A stretch of 64,000 nucleotides of DNA from Planctomycetota bacterium (GTDB lineage Bacteria > Planctomycetota > PLA2). The DNA lies in assembly GCA_021776785.1 (NCBI GenBank), contig JAJFFF010000044.1, positions 86,578 through 150,577 of the forward strand, read 5' to 3'. Positions 36,395-44,727 of the stretch are shown in pieces. Made by a program: the position numbers and the translations under genes. The first letter of the stretch is position 1. Every line of letters starts with the position of its first letter. The notes below the pieces were generated by a model that saw only the letters and a program-made list of their open reading frames with translations, was not told the origin of the DNA and made no database searches.

Positions 36395-36416
36395 TTCAAC
36401 ACCTCACGATGTTGAA
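36395..36416 (+). terminator. Possible terminator hairpin after the zinc-ribbon gene
   Basis: TTCAACA and TGTTGAA form a 7 bp perfect stem around an 8-nt loop, 16 bp past the stop. No U-tract follows. The duplicated copy of this region keeps only the left arm (TTCAACA). Confidence 0.35.
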
Positions 36417-36469
36417 ACCCTGACGCTCGGACGGTCTGGCAGCCCTTCATACGGCGCCGTCGCCTACCG

Positions 36470-36559
36470 GCGTTTTGTGCTCGTCGTGCGTTGTCTTGCG
36501 GCCACTGCGGTCATATGATTTCTCGGCATCCCCTCGTGTCCGGGCGCGTGAGCGCGTAA
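36470..36559 (+). pseudogene. Duplicated 3' fragment of the zinc-ribbon gene
   Basis: From about 36488 the sequence reads ALSCGHCGHMISRHPLVSGRVSA and a TAA, nearly the same as the C-terminus of the gene at 36140-36379 (ALSCHHCGHMNPRHPLVSGRVSA). Similarity continues another 80 bp or so past the stop. There is no start codon or N-terminal part, so it is a remnant of a tandem duplication. The rest of the gap up to 36766 shows no gene and holds the promoter region of the HEAT-repeat gene. Confidence 0.7.
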
Positions 36560-36766
36560 CGCGAGTTTTCCTGGTTCAACATCTGATTTGAGACCTTGAC
36601 GTTCGATCGGGTTGGCATGCGTTGTACGCCCCCCGATTCAGCGCGGCGCAGCGAAGTGTTCGACGACACGGCTGACTAGGCGACACCATGTCATGCGCTC
36701 CGGGCCGCACACCGTCAAGTCGCAACGCCGCTCGAACCAGTATCGTTACTCTTCGTTGTCAGTTGT

Positions 36767-38713
36767 GTGCGTCGCTTCGTCACTCTGGTCGGATTTTTTG
36801 GGCTCGTTGCCTGTGCCTTGTGGCTTGCGCGCACTCGGGACGCTCCGCCGCGTTCCGAGCCGCAGGTCGCGAAGCCGCAGACATCGCGTGTGGCTCGGTC
36901 GGTTCCTACCGCGCCTGCCTCGACGCCGCGTCGCCGCCGATCGCGCGCGCGCCGCGCTGTTCCGCTCGAGCTGACGCAGGCAGCGCGCGACAAACTCGCC
37001 GAGCATTGTTTTGCGCTCGACGATCCCGAGGCGGACCCGGATCGCGCGATCCTCGCACTCCGAAAACTTGGCCCGCTTGCGGCATCAGCGATTCCGCATC
37101 TCACCGCACGGATGGTCTCGTTTGCGCGATATCGAAGGGACTACGAGGCCGAACATCCCAGTCACTGCGTGAGTTGGGTTCTCGTCGAATACGAAATTGG
37201 AGAAACTCTGGTTGCGATCGGGCCCGCCAGTGTTCCGGCCCTCATCGAGCTCCTTCCGCATGACGACTTCTGCGTTCGCAATGCGGCGAAAGATGCCCTC
37301 GCCGCACTCGTTCCTGACTCGGTTCCCGCTCTCGTTGTCGCGGCGCAGGGCGAGAACGCTAACGTGCGAGAGACCGCCCTTCAATTGCTCGCGCCCGCGT
37401 GCGGCACACACCCGGACCTCTTCGACTTGATCGTGCGATGCACCGTCGACGAACACCGCAAGGCTCGTCACGCCGCGTTTGGCGCTCTAGCTGAATTCGG
37501 TGCGCGCGCAACGGCGATCCTGATCGAGCGTTTGCGTGGGCCCGACTTCGGCTCCGCGGCCTATGCGTTTTCGAAGTCACCGGAAGCGGCGCGCGGCGCT
37601 GTGTTGCCGATCGCCCGCGCGCTAGAACGCACCCAGGGGCGCTGGGCGAGCATGGGGCTCGCGCTCGCCAACATCGGCGCCGATGCCGTCCCGGCCCTCG
37701 ATATTCTTCTGCGCCACCTCGACACAGAAAACGAATACATCGCGCCGCACATCGTGGCAGCGTTGCGCAACATCGGAGAGCCCGCGCGCGAAGGGTTGAC
37801 GATCGCGACGAGGCACTCGCTTCCACGGGTCCGCCACCGGGCGATGGACGCGCTGTCCGAACTCGCGATAACGAGTCCCTCGATGATCGCGGAGTACCGT
37901 GTGGCACTCGCCCGAGAGGACAAGCATGAGCGGGTAACCGCCGCCATTGCACTCGCGCGACGAGGTGCGTACGTAGCGGACGCGCTCCCAGTGATTCGAG
38001 AGCTCCTCCGCACAACGGAGTGGGATCGACAAGACGCCGCTCTGCTCGCGCTGATGAACTACCGTGACGAGGAGTCGGCGACGCAAGCCCTCCGCATGCT
38101 GTTCGCCTTCGTGGCGAATGAGCTGCTCGCGATGCGACGTGATAGAGAAGACGAGTGGAGGCGCAGTCGCCTTGGCCGACGAATCGAGAGCTGCGCGGTT
38201 AGCCTAACGGCGTACGCGCCGCGCACCGCGGCCGCCGGGCTGCACCACACTTCGCGGGACGTCAGACTGCTCGCGGTCAATCTGTTCCGACGTCTGAAGA
38301 GTCCGCATTTCGCGGAGATCCTGCGGGAAACAAGCCACGCCATGCCCGAGGCGCGGGCGCACGCCCTCATTTTGCTCGCCGACAAAGGACCTACTCGACG
38401 CGACACCGCGGCCGCCCTCGCGCGGGCAAAGACGGACGCGCACTGGCTCGTGCGTGCGGTCGCCGCCGTCGGTTGGGCGCGCACGAAGGAAGACTGCGCG
38501 GCCGGGCTGCCTGATCTCGTGCATGCGCTCCTCGCCGCGGCCAAAACGAGGGCCGACGAGACAACCCGCGAGTTCGGGTGGTTCGTGGACGCGCTCGGGG
38601 ACAGAGACGATCTCGGGGTCGCGCAACGACCGCGGTTGCGCGAACTCGCGGAACACGCTCCTCAAAAAGCCGTGCGAGAGGCCGCGCGGCGCCTGCTCGA
38701 CGCGCTGGAGTGA
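36767..38713 (+). CDS. Membrane-anchored HEAT-repeat protein
   Basis: 648 residues from a GTG. One N-terminal hydrophobic segment (FVTLVGFFGLVACALWLA) acts as anchor or signal, then an Arg/Pro/Ser-rich linker to about residue 70. The remainder is an array of HEAT/armadillo-like helical pairs with typical AVPALIELL, LVPDSVPALVVAAQ, ANVRETALQLLAP, IGADAVPALDILL and DVRLLAVNLFRRL units. HEAT arrays act as protein-binding scaffolds; the partner is unknown. Repeat element C follows. Confidence 0.8.
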   Translation: MRRFVTLVGFFGLVACALWLARTRDAPPRSEPQVAKPQTSRVARSVPTAPASTPRRRRSRARRAVPLELTQAARDKLAEHCFALDDPEADPDRAILALRKLGPLAASAIPHLTARMVSFARYRRDYEAEHPSHCVSWVLVEYEIGETLVAIGPASVPALIELLPHDDFCVRNAAKDALAALVPDSVPALVVAAQGENANVRETALQLLAPACGTHPDLFDLIVRCTVDEHRKARHAAFGALAEFGARATAILIERLRGPDFGSAAYAFSKSPEAARGAVLPIARALERTQGRWASMGLALANIGADAVPALDILLRHLDTENEYIAPHIVAALRNIGEPAREGLTIATRHSLPRVRHRAMDALSELAITSPSMIAEYRVALAREDKHERVTAAIALARRGAYVADALPVIRELLRTTEWDRQDAALLALMNYRDEESATQALRMLFAFVANELLAMRRDREDEWRRSRLGRRIESCAVSLTAYAPRTAAAGLHHTSRDVRLLAVNLFRRLKSPHFAEILRETSHAMPEARAHALILLADKGPTRRDTAAALARAKTDAHWLVRAVAAVGWARTKEDCAAGLPDLVHALLAAAKTRADETTREFGWFVDALGDRDDLGVAQRPRLRELAEHAPQKAVREAARRLLDALE

Positions 38714-38763
38714 TGTCCCGCTGGATCGGCCCATCTCCCCACGGACCTGGCGAGACCGAATCC

Positions 38764-38845
38764 CCGGACCAAAAACCCGGGACCGAAACCCGGGACCAGA
38801 AACCCGGGACCAGAAACCCGGGACCGAAACCCGGGACCAGGTCTC
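38764..38845. repeat. Tandem 13-14 bp GGGACC repeats
   Basis: Five or six units of the form CGGGACC(G/A)(G)AAACC in direct tandem, running into the left inverted repeat of element C. The units lack spacers, which rules out a CRISPR array. Confidence 0.85.
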
Positions 38846-39029
38846 GGTGGATAACTCCGTAAGCTGTTTTTGAGTAACGGGTTATGCGCGCCATCTGCGG
38901 GATTTTGGGCGCACAATTGCCTCGAAATGGACGGTTTGGGGGTGGTTTTGCGCGAAAAATCCCGCACGTGGCGCGCATAACTTTTTGACCGACAACACGT
39001 TAAGCGATTTTACACAGAGACCTGGTCCC
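38833..39029. repeat. Palindromic repeat element C (GGGACC class)
   Basis: 197 bp bounded by perfect 13 bp inverted repeats GGGACCAGGTCTC (38833-38845) and GAGACCTGGTCCC (39017-39029). Inside, GTTATGCGCGCCA-tc-TGCGGGATTTT (from 38881) pairs with AAAAATCCCGCA-cg-TGGCGCGCATAAC (ending 38981), separated by about 50 bp. It lies in the gap between convergent genes (38714-39340) and has no coding capacity. Confidence 0.82.
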
Positions 39030-39147
39030 GCTCCGGGTCCCGCTTCCGGTCTCTGGTTCGGTCGTCCTGGTTTTGGGCGTGTGGTTTCGTTTGCTCGTGC
39101 CGTTGCTTGCGCGGCCTGGCCTCTACCGGGCCTTCTCAAATGAGGTT

Positions 39148-39182
39148 GGCGCCCGCCTGCGGAGGATCCGCTGGCGGGCGCC
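39148..39182. terminator. Strong GC hairpin between convergent genes
   Basis: GGCGCCCGCC pairs with GGCGGGCGCC, and the interior GCGGA pairs with TCCGC, giving about a 15 bp stem with one-base bulges. No U-tract follows on either strand, so it may be a barrier or factor-dependent terminator. A 62-codon minus-strand frame (39123-39311) overlaps it and is not supported as a gene. Confidence 0.45.
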
Positions 39183-39340
39183 GGAGGTAAGGAGGGTCGA
39201 GGGTTTAATCTCTGCGCTCAAGGTCGAGTCTTTTAGGTAAGAGATTTTGAGGGTGTGAGGTTGACCGTCCCCTGAGCAATCGAAAGCTAGCTCTGTTTGG
39301 GGGGGTGGCAACTAATGACGCCAAAAAAATGTTCTTGGGA

Positions 39341-40066
39341 CTAAAGAGGCCGCAGCACCAGCTGAATTTTGACCTTGGGTGCGGCTTTGTACGCATCCAA
39401 AAACGCCTGTTTCTGGGACCAATTCTTGTTTTGGAGCCGCTTGCCCGTGACCGATTCATCGATCCAATCCACCGCGAAGGGCCACGGGTCGAGGCATCCT
39501 TGGATCGAAACGACGGGGATCGCACCTGCCGGCCCGCCCGAATCCGCGGAAACCGGGTCGGGCTCCCATCGATAGCGTCCCAAACGCAGCGGCTCAGCCG
39601 GATCACAAAGCATTCGCAGCGAGATCGCATCGCAAACCCGAATGAGCTCGATGCCCTGCCGCTCCCACTCCGGGTCCACAGATTCCCGCCCCGCCGCAGC
39701 ATGTCGCCAAGCCGCCTGCAGTGGAGCCTGCTCGACCCCAAACGGGCCGTCAAAACGGCTGAAGTGACCGCTTACGAGCAGCGCCTCGCGCGGCCCCGCC
39801 TCGCGCGCGAGCGCCACGCTCCGCCGCCACGCCGGCAACGAGACGCCGTCGCGAAGATCGAAGACGTGCGGCGCCCGCCCGTCCGGCAAGGGTTCGGGGG
39901 CATCGTCCAGCAGGGACCAACCCGCGTCGTGCAACGTGACCGCACGCACGATCGGCGTAAACGGCGCGGGCGGCCGGTTCCAATAGGAAACCAGCCGCCC
40001 GGCGTGTCTTGCATGATCGTCCTGACGAACGAGCAAGACGTGGTCGTCGAGCTGTCTGCGTATCAC
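39341..40066 (-). CDS. DUF3891 family protein
   Basis: 241 residues from a GTG. It begins MIRRQLDDHVLLVRQDDHAR, the characteristic start of DUF3891, followed by VRAVTLHDAGWSLLDDAP and VSGHFSRFDGPFG. The conserved His residues (QxDHA, LHDAGW, SGHF) suggest a metal-dependent fold, possibly HD-like, but the function is unknown. Divided from the coiled-coil protein gene upstream by 45 bp in the same direction. Confidence 0.78.
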   Translation of the reverse strand: MIRRQLDDHVLLVRQDDHARHAGRLVSYWNRPPAPFTPIVRAVTLHDAGWSLLDDAPEPLPDGRAPHVFDLRDGVSLPAWRRSVALAREAGPREALLVSGHFSRFDGPFGVEQAPLQAAWRHAAAGRESVDPEWERQGIELIRVCDAISLRMLCDPAEPLRLGRYRWEPDPVSADSGGPAGAIPVVSIQGCLDPWPFAVDWIDESVTGKRLQNKNWSQKQAFLDAYKAAPKVKIQLVLRPL

Positions 40067-40111
40067 CGTTTCGATGATCGCGGCTCGCGACGCGTTTGTC
40101 TATCGGCGGTC

Positions 40112-40888
40112 TTAACGACCACCGGTGCGATTCCCGCCCCGTCGCGTCGGACGCGCCAAGGAACGTCCACCGCCCGCATTCACAACGTTGGACTCAACCA
40201 GCGTCTTCGCATCGGCGGCCGGAACCACTTCTTCCAACTGCTTTTGCGTTTCGGTGCGGAACTCCTCCATCGTCGTGCGGAAGTGTTCGCGGCGCTCGTC
40301 ACGGCTCAAACCCTCAAGGTCGGTGTTGCCGCGCATGTTGCGCCACATGTCGCGCTGCCGCTCGCTGGCCGCAAACGCGATTTTGACGATCTTGTCCTTT
40401 TGCGCATCGGAGAGCCGCGCGATCTTGCTGTCGCTCGCCAACTCATCCAAGCGATCCTTCACGCGATTCGCGCGCTGCTCAATCTGGTTGAGCTCCTGGG
40501 CCAAGGCGACCTTCTTGCGAAAGTCCTCCATCACGGGATCCTTCTCGCCATCGCGCAACGCGACTGCCTTTTCGTCGGTCAAGGCCTCGCCGGGCGCCGT
40601 CGTCGGACGCGCCGCTCCGCCTTCCGCGTCGGTGCCCGCGGGAACACGAACGTCGCCGGACTCCGCCGACGCCAGTCCGTCTTCGCCCATCGAAGCACGC
40701 ACACGCAACCGCTCTTCGAGCTTGTTGAGCCGTGCCTGCAAGTCTTGACTGTCGTCACCGCTGTCGGAGCGCGTCGCCGTCCGCTTACTCGCGATCTGCG
40801 TTTTTAGGTCTTCTTGCTTCAAGAACAAAATCGCAACCAAGCCGAGGGCGATGGCGTTGGTCACGATGAGAATGGGTGCCGCTTTCAT
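40112..40888 (-). CDS. Membrane-anchored coiled-coil protein
   Basis: 258 residues. An uncleaved N-terminal membrane helix (ILIVTNAIALGLVAILFL) is followed by a coiled coil (LQARLNKLEERL near 50), a low-complexity linker and a second helical domain about 115-235 (FRKKVALAQELNQIEQRANRVKDRLDEL, LSDAQKDKIVKIAFAASERQRDMW) with a Spy/CpxP-like helical feel. The tail is Arg/Gly-rich (RPTRRGGNRTGGR). No family is assigned. An AAAGG ribosome site precedes the ATG. Confidence 0.72.
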   Translation of the reverse strand: MKAAPILIVTNAIALGLVAILFLKQEDLKTQIASKRTATRSDSGDDSQDLQARLNKLEERLRVRASMGEDGLASAESGDVRVPAGTDAEGGAARPTTAPGEALTDEKAVALRDGEKDPVMEDFRKKVALAQELNQIEQRANRVKDRLDELASDSKIARLSDAQKDKIVKIAFAASERQRDMWRNMRGNTDLEGLSRDERREHFRTTMEEFRTETQKQLEEVVPAADAKTLVESNVVNAGGGRSLARPTRRGGNRTGGR

Positions 40889-40997
40889 GAAACTGCCTTT
40901 CTAGAGACTCTTACGGTCGCAAACCCGCGCAACCATGGAAAGTTTCGATCCAACCGCCCTAATTTTGTGCCCGCGGACGGGGTTATCATCCCTCTTC

Positions 40998-42626
40998 ATG
41001 GCATGGCTGATCCTCCTTCTCGCCCCGGAATTCACGAATGTGGCCGCCCAGGAGGGGCTGGAGGGCCCGCCCGCCGGTCGCGCCGTGTTCGTCGATATCA
41101 AAGGCACCGGCGACCTGACGGTCGTCTTAAACCGTCGCGACTGGATGGTTCGGAGCGGCAAGCCGGCGCGCTACCGGCAAGGCCGCGGCCTCCCGACGGT
41201 CCCCGACCTGGTCCTTTTCGCGGACTTCGACAACGACGGCGACCAGGACTGCTTCACCGCGTGGCACACGGAACCGACCAACCCCAAGTGGGTCGATCAC
41301 GGCCAAAAAAACACGATCTTTCTCAACGAGGGCGGCAAGTGGCGCGCGGTTGAGAACCCGTTTCCGCGCACATCCGTGCACGCCGCATGCGCCCTCGACT
41401 ATGACCGCGACGGCATCCTCGATCTCTACGTCGGTTCGGGCTATGTGATCTACGGCAATCTGCTCTCGCACCCGGATCGACTGTACCGCGGTTTGGGCGG
41501 CGGCAAATTCGAAGACGTGACGGAGTCCGTCGGACTTCTCACCGTGCCCGAAGTCGGACGCTCCGATTCAAGCAAACCGACGTACGGCGTCACGCACGGC
41601 GACTTCGACGGCGACGGCTGGCAAGACCTGTGGGTGTGCACGTACGGCCGCCAGTGGAACTTCTTGTGGCGCAACGTCGACGGCAAGTCGTTCAAGAACG
41701 TCGCGCCGGGCTCAGGGTTTGAAGGAGACAGCGATCGCAGTGGCGCGTACCCGAAGTGGCTCAAAGAGCGGTGGAAGAAGCGCTTCGGCTCGGAGCGGCC
41801 CGATGAGCCGCCGTTTCGTTCGAACGGCAACACGTTCGATTGCGCGATCGCGGACTTCGACAACGACGGCGACATGGACTGCATCCTCGCCGAGATCACA
41901 CACGAGTGGGCCGGATCGTCGAGTGATGTCACGTCGCTGCTCATCAACTTAGGCGACGGCAAGTTCAAGCGCGTCCCCGATGCGTTTCGACGCACGCGCA
42001 CAACCAAGGGTCCGTGGAACCAAGGCGACATTCACTGCGGCTGGCTTGATTACGACAACGACGGTTTGCTCGACGCGGTGATCGCCAGCAGCGACTACCC
42101 GGATCGACAAGAGCTCAAGATCTATCGCCAGCGGCCAGACCACACGTTTGACGACGTGCGCTTCGTGAACTGGGAAGGCGCGGGGCAGATTTCGTTTGGC
42201 GACTACGACAAGGACGGCGACTTAGACATCTTGGTCGGGCGCAGCGTGAATCGACTCCCGCGCGAGAAGCGCATCGAGTTGGGTCGCTCCGTGGGATTGT
42301 TCCGCAACGACGTCGGGCACAAGAACCGCTGGCTGCAGGTGGTGTGTCGCGGGTCCGGCGGCAAGGGAGGTTCCAACCGCGACGGCATCGGCGCGCGAAT
42401 CACCGTCACGCAGGTCGATGGCACCAAGCAGACGCGCGAGATTCGCGGCGGGCTGGGTCACGCCGGGCACAACGGGCCCTACGTTGCTCACTTCGGGCTC
42501 GGCAAAGACGAAAAACCGGTGTGCGTGACGGTGCGCTGGCCCAACGCGTCCAGAACCCTCATGTTCCTCAAGACCGTCGCGTCGAACCAGCGACTCGTCT
42601 TAGAGGAGCAACCCCGACCGAAATAG
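40998..42626 (+). CDS. FG-GAP/VCBS repeat protein with ASPIC/UnbV domain
   Basis: 542 residues from the ATG at 40998, which places the signal peptide MAWLILLLAPEFTNVAAQ at the N-terminus; the longer frame from 40935 adds 21 residues without signal character. FG-GAP motifs include ADFDNDGDQDCFT, DYDRDGILDLYV, GDFDGDGWQDLWV, ADFDNDGDMDCIL, DYDNDGLLDAVI and GDYDKDGDLDILV. The C-terminal ASPIC/UnbV domain has RDGIGARITVTQ, GGLGHAGHNGP and VTVRWPNASRT. Exported beta-propeller of unknown ligand. Unlike its relative at 16079 it contains no internal UGA. Confidence 0.88.
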   Translation: MAWLILLLAPEFTNVAAQEGLEGPPAGRAVFVDIKGTGDLTVVLNRRDWMVRSGKPARYRQGRGLPTVPDLVLFADFDNDGDQDCFTAWHTEPTNPKWVDHGQKNTIFLNEGGKWRAVENPFPRTSVHAACALDYDRDGILDLYVGSGYVIYGNLLSHPDRLYRGLGGGKFEDVTESVGLLTVPEVGRSDSSKPTYGVTHGDFDGDGWQDLWVCTYGRQWNFLWRNVDGKSFKNVAPGSGFEGDSDRSGAYPKWLKERWKKRFGSERPDEPPFRSNGNTFDCAIADFDNDGDMDCILAEITHEWAGSSSDVTSLLINLGDGKFKRVPDAFRRTRTTKGPWNQGDIHCGWLDYDNDGLLDAVIASSDYPDRQELKIYRQRPDHTFDDVRFVNWEGAGQISFGDYDKDGDLDILVGRSVNRLPREKRIELGRSVGLFRNDVGHKNRWLQVVCRGSGGKGGSNRDGIGARITVTQVDGTKQTREIRGGLGHAGHNGPYVAHFGLGKDEKPVCVTVRWPNASRTLMFLKTVASNQRLVLEEQPRPK

Positions 42627-42651
42627 GCGGAATCGCAACAGCGTTCTGCTG

Positions 42652-42682
42652 CGCGCACCCCACAGCGGGGCGCGTTTTGTTT
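42652..42682 (+). terminator. Intrinsic terminator of the second UnbV gene
   Basis: CGCG-ca-CCCC (42652-42661) pairs with GGGG-CGCG (42667-42674) around a short loop with a two-base bulge, followed by TTTTGTTT. It lies 25 bp past the stop and just before the SNF transporter ATG at 42696. Confidence 0.6.
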
Positions 42683-42695
42683 AGACTGCCGCGCT

Positions 42696-44216
42696 ATGGC
42701 TGCACAACGAGAGCGGTGGAATTCACGCACCGCCTTCATCATGGCCGCCGTCGGAAGCGCGATCGGCCTGGGCAACGTTTGGCGTTTCCCAGGTACCGCG
42801 TTCAACAACGGCGGCGGCGCGTTTTTCATCCCCTACTTCGTGGCGCTGTTAACGGCGGGCATCCCGCTCATGATCGTCGAGTACGGTCTCGGGTCGCGGT
42901 TCCAAGGATCCGCGCCCAAGGCGTACTCCAAACTTGGCAAGAAGTTCGAGTGGATCGGGTGGTGGGCCGTCTTAGTCGGCCTGTTCATCTCGTTTTACTA
43001 CTGCATCATTCTCGCGTGGTCTTGGGAGTATGTGTACTACTGCGCCAAAGGCATCTTCACCGGCGAACTGCCATGGGGTAGAGGTGAAGCCGGTCAGTAC
43101 TTCAAAGAGATCGCGATGATCGAGGGCGACGGCACGTCGTTCGCCGGATTTAACGGGAAGGCCGTGGCTGGCCTGCTGGCGACTTGGTTGGTCGTCTACT
43201 TGTCCATCGCGAAAGGCGTCTTGCGCGTCGGCAAGATCGTGATGATCACCGTCCCGCTCCCGCTCATCTTGCTGGTCATGCTCGCCCTGCGCGGACTCAC
43301 GCTCGACGGCGCCATGGACGGTTTGGCGTATTACCTGACGCCCGACTGGAGCGCGCTCGGAGATGCCAACACGTGGGCCGCCGCGTACGGCCAAGTGTTC
43401 TTCTCGCTTTCTGTGGGCTGGGGCATCTTGATCGCTTACGCGAGCTATATGCCCAAGGGCTCCGACGTGGTGAACAACTCGTACCTCACGTCCTTTGCCA
43501 ACTGCGGGTTTAGCTTCCTGGCGGGCTTTGCTGTGTTCAGCACGCTCGGGTACTTAGGCGTCGGGCTCAACACGCCGATCGCCGACCTACAGACGTCCAG
43601 CTTCGGCCTCGCATTCACCTCCTATCCAACCGCGGTTGAGAACTTCCCTGGCGGCGGTCACGTTCAAGCGTTTATTGGGTTTGGCTTTTTTGTCATGCTG
43701 CTGACGCTCGGCGTCGATAGCGCGTTCTCAATCGTCGAAGCCGTGGCGACCGCGATGCACGACAAGTTCGGGGCCGATCGCGGCAAGATCACCATTGGCC
43801 TCTGCGTCGTTGGATTCTTAATGGGTCTCATCTACTGCACCGGCTCCGGGCTGGTCTGGCTCGACAGCACAGACAAGTTCTTAACCGACTACGGGTTAAC
43901 GCTCGTTGCGCTTGTGCAGTGTCTCTTGGTCGGGTGGATCATCGGTGACAAGAAGTTCAAAGACCTCCAGGACAACATCAACGGTCGGTCCGAATTCAAG
44001 GTCGGCAGGTTCTGGATGATCTCGCTGAAGTTCGTCACACCGGCGGTCCTGATTTGGACGTTTTACAGCGTGGTCACGGACATCCTCGCGAACGGATACG
44101 AGGGGTACTCGAAGTTCCCGTTGATCGTATTCGGTGTCCTGCCTGCGTTGCTGGTGCTCGTCTTATCGTTTGTCTTGATGAACATGAAGGGAGTCGACGA
44201 TGTTGATGCGGACTAG
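42696..44216 (+). CDS. SNF family Na+-dependent (neurotransmitter:sodium symporter) transporter
   Basis: 506 residues. The first helix carries the family sodium-site signature MAAVGSAIGLGNVWRFP. PLMIVEYGLGSRFQGSAPKAY and EWIGWWAVLVGLFISFYYCIILAWSW follow, with about eleven to twelve membrane helices. Bacterial members import amino acids such as methionine, alanine or tryptophan with Na+. It overlaps the next gene by 17 bp. That gene encodes a small membrane subunit, as in MetP/MetS-type systems. Confidence 0.94.
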   Translation: MAAQRERWNSRTAFIMAAVGSAIGLGNVWRFPGTAFNNGGGAFFIPYFVALLTAGIPLMIVEYGLGSRFQGSAPKAYSKLGKKFEWIGWWAVLVGLFISFYYCIILAWSWEYVYYCAKGIFTGELPWGRGEAGQYFKEIAMIEGDGTSFAGFNGKAVAGLLATWLVVYLSIAKGVLRVGKIVMITVPLPLILLVMLALRGLTLDGAMDGLAYYLTPDWSALGDANTWAAAYGQVFFSLSVGWGILIAYASYMPKGSDVVNNSYLTSFANCGFSFLAGFAVFSTLGYLGVGLNTPIADLQTSSFGLAFTSYPTAVENFPGGGHVQAFIGFGFFVMLLTLGVDSAFSIVEAVATAMHDKFGADRGKITIGLCVVGFLMGLIYCTGSGLVWLDSTDKFLTDYGLTLVALVQCLLVGWIIGDKKFKDLQDNINGRSEFKVGRFWMISLKFVTPAVLIWTFYSVVTDILANGYEGYSKFPLIVFGVLPALLVLVLSFVLMNMKGVDDVDAD

Positions 44217-44589
44217 CTTCCTGCTACTCACGATCGCGTGTGTGTCGTTCGCCGCCGAAGACGACGCGGACGCCAAAGGACGGGCGCTCGTCGGCGAACT
44301 TGTCAAAGTCCTTCGAGATCCGGATTCCAGTTGGCGAAACAAGTGGGATGCGTACATGAAGGTCAACAAGGCGGTTGGCGCCAAGAACGCGGGTGCCATC
44401 GCCGCCTACACCCAAGACGTGAAGAAAGAGACCGCGATTGCCATCCGTCGGGACAACGTTCCGGTCTCCGGATGGATCATGGGTATGGTCGGCTCCACGC
44501 TACTCTGGGGCGGACTCGCGTTTTGCATCGGGGTCGCCCGCAAGGCGGGTGGCGGTATGGGGTCTGAGCTGCCACCCGACGAAGAGTAA
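44200..44589 (+). CDS. Enlarged MetS-like small subunit of the SNF transporter
   Basis: 129 residues with signal peptide MRTSFLLLTIACVSFAA (a second ATG at 44206 is possible) and an AAGGGAG site upstream. A mainly helical extracytoplasmic region of about 70 residues (ELVKVLRDPDSSWRNKWDAY) precedes one membrane segment, GWIMGMVGSTLLWGGLAFCIGVA. That segment matches the short MetS-type subunits, which are normally only about 30-50 residues. The overlap with the transporter gene supports a two-subunit transporter. The added periplasmic domain is unusual. Confidence 0.72.
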   Translation: MLMRTSFLLLTIACVSFAAEDDADAKGRALVGELVKVLRDPDSSWRNKWDAYMKVNKAVGAKNAGAIAAYTQDVKKETAIAIRRDNVPVSGWIMGMVGSTLLWGGLAFCIGVARKAGGGMGSELPPDEE

Positions 44590-44604
44590 GCAGACACCGC
44601 AAAG

Positions 44605-44657
44605 GGGTGCCCGCCAGAGATGTGCCCTGAGACCTGCACTCGGGCGCCCTTTTTTTT
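44605..44657 (+). terminator. Intrinsic terminator of the SNF transporter operon
   Basis: GGGTGCCCG (44605-44613) pairs with CGGGCGCCC (44641-44649) and is followed by eight T residues. It isolates the transporter pair from the biosynthetic cluster that begins at 44728. Confidence 0.8.
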
Positions 44658-44727
44658 GTCGTAACTCCCGAATTCGGGCGATTTTGCGCGGTCTTCAGCT
44701 TGCGCCCGGGAACGGCCGACAATACCG

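Noticed and set aside
36390..36620. Possible tRNA in the zinc-ribbon downstream region (GGTTCAA words)
   Set aside because: The GTTCAA words belong to a duplicated sequence with a simple hairpin; no cloverleaf or acceptor stem can be drawn.
38764..38845. CRISPR-like array of short repeats
   Set aside because: Units are 13-14 bp in direct contact with no unique spacers, and no cas genes are near; treated as tandem ends of element C.
39123..39311. 62-codon minus-strand frame between element C and the DUF3891 gene
   Set aside because: It runs through a strong GC hairpin, has no ribosome site and no recognisable sequence; insufficient support for a gene.
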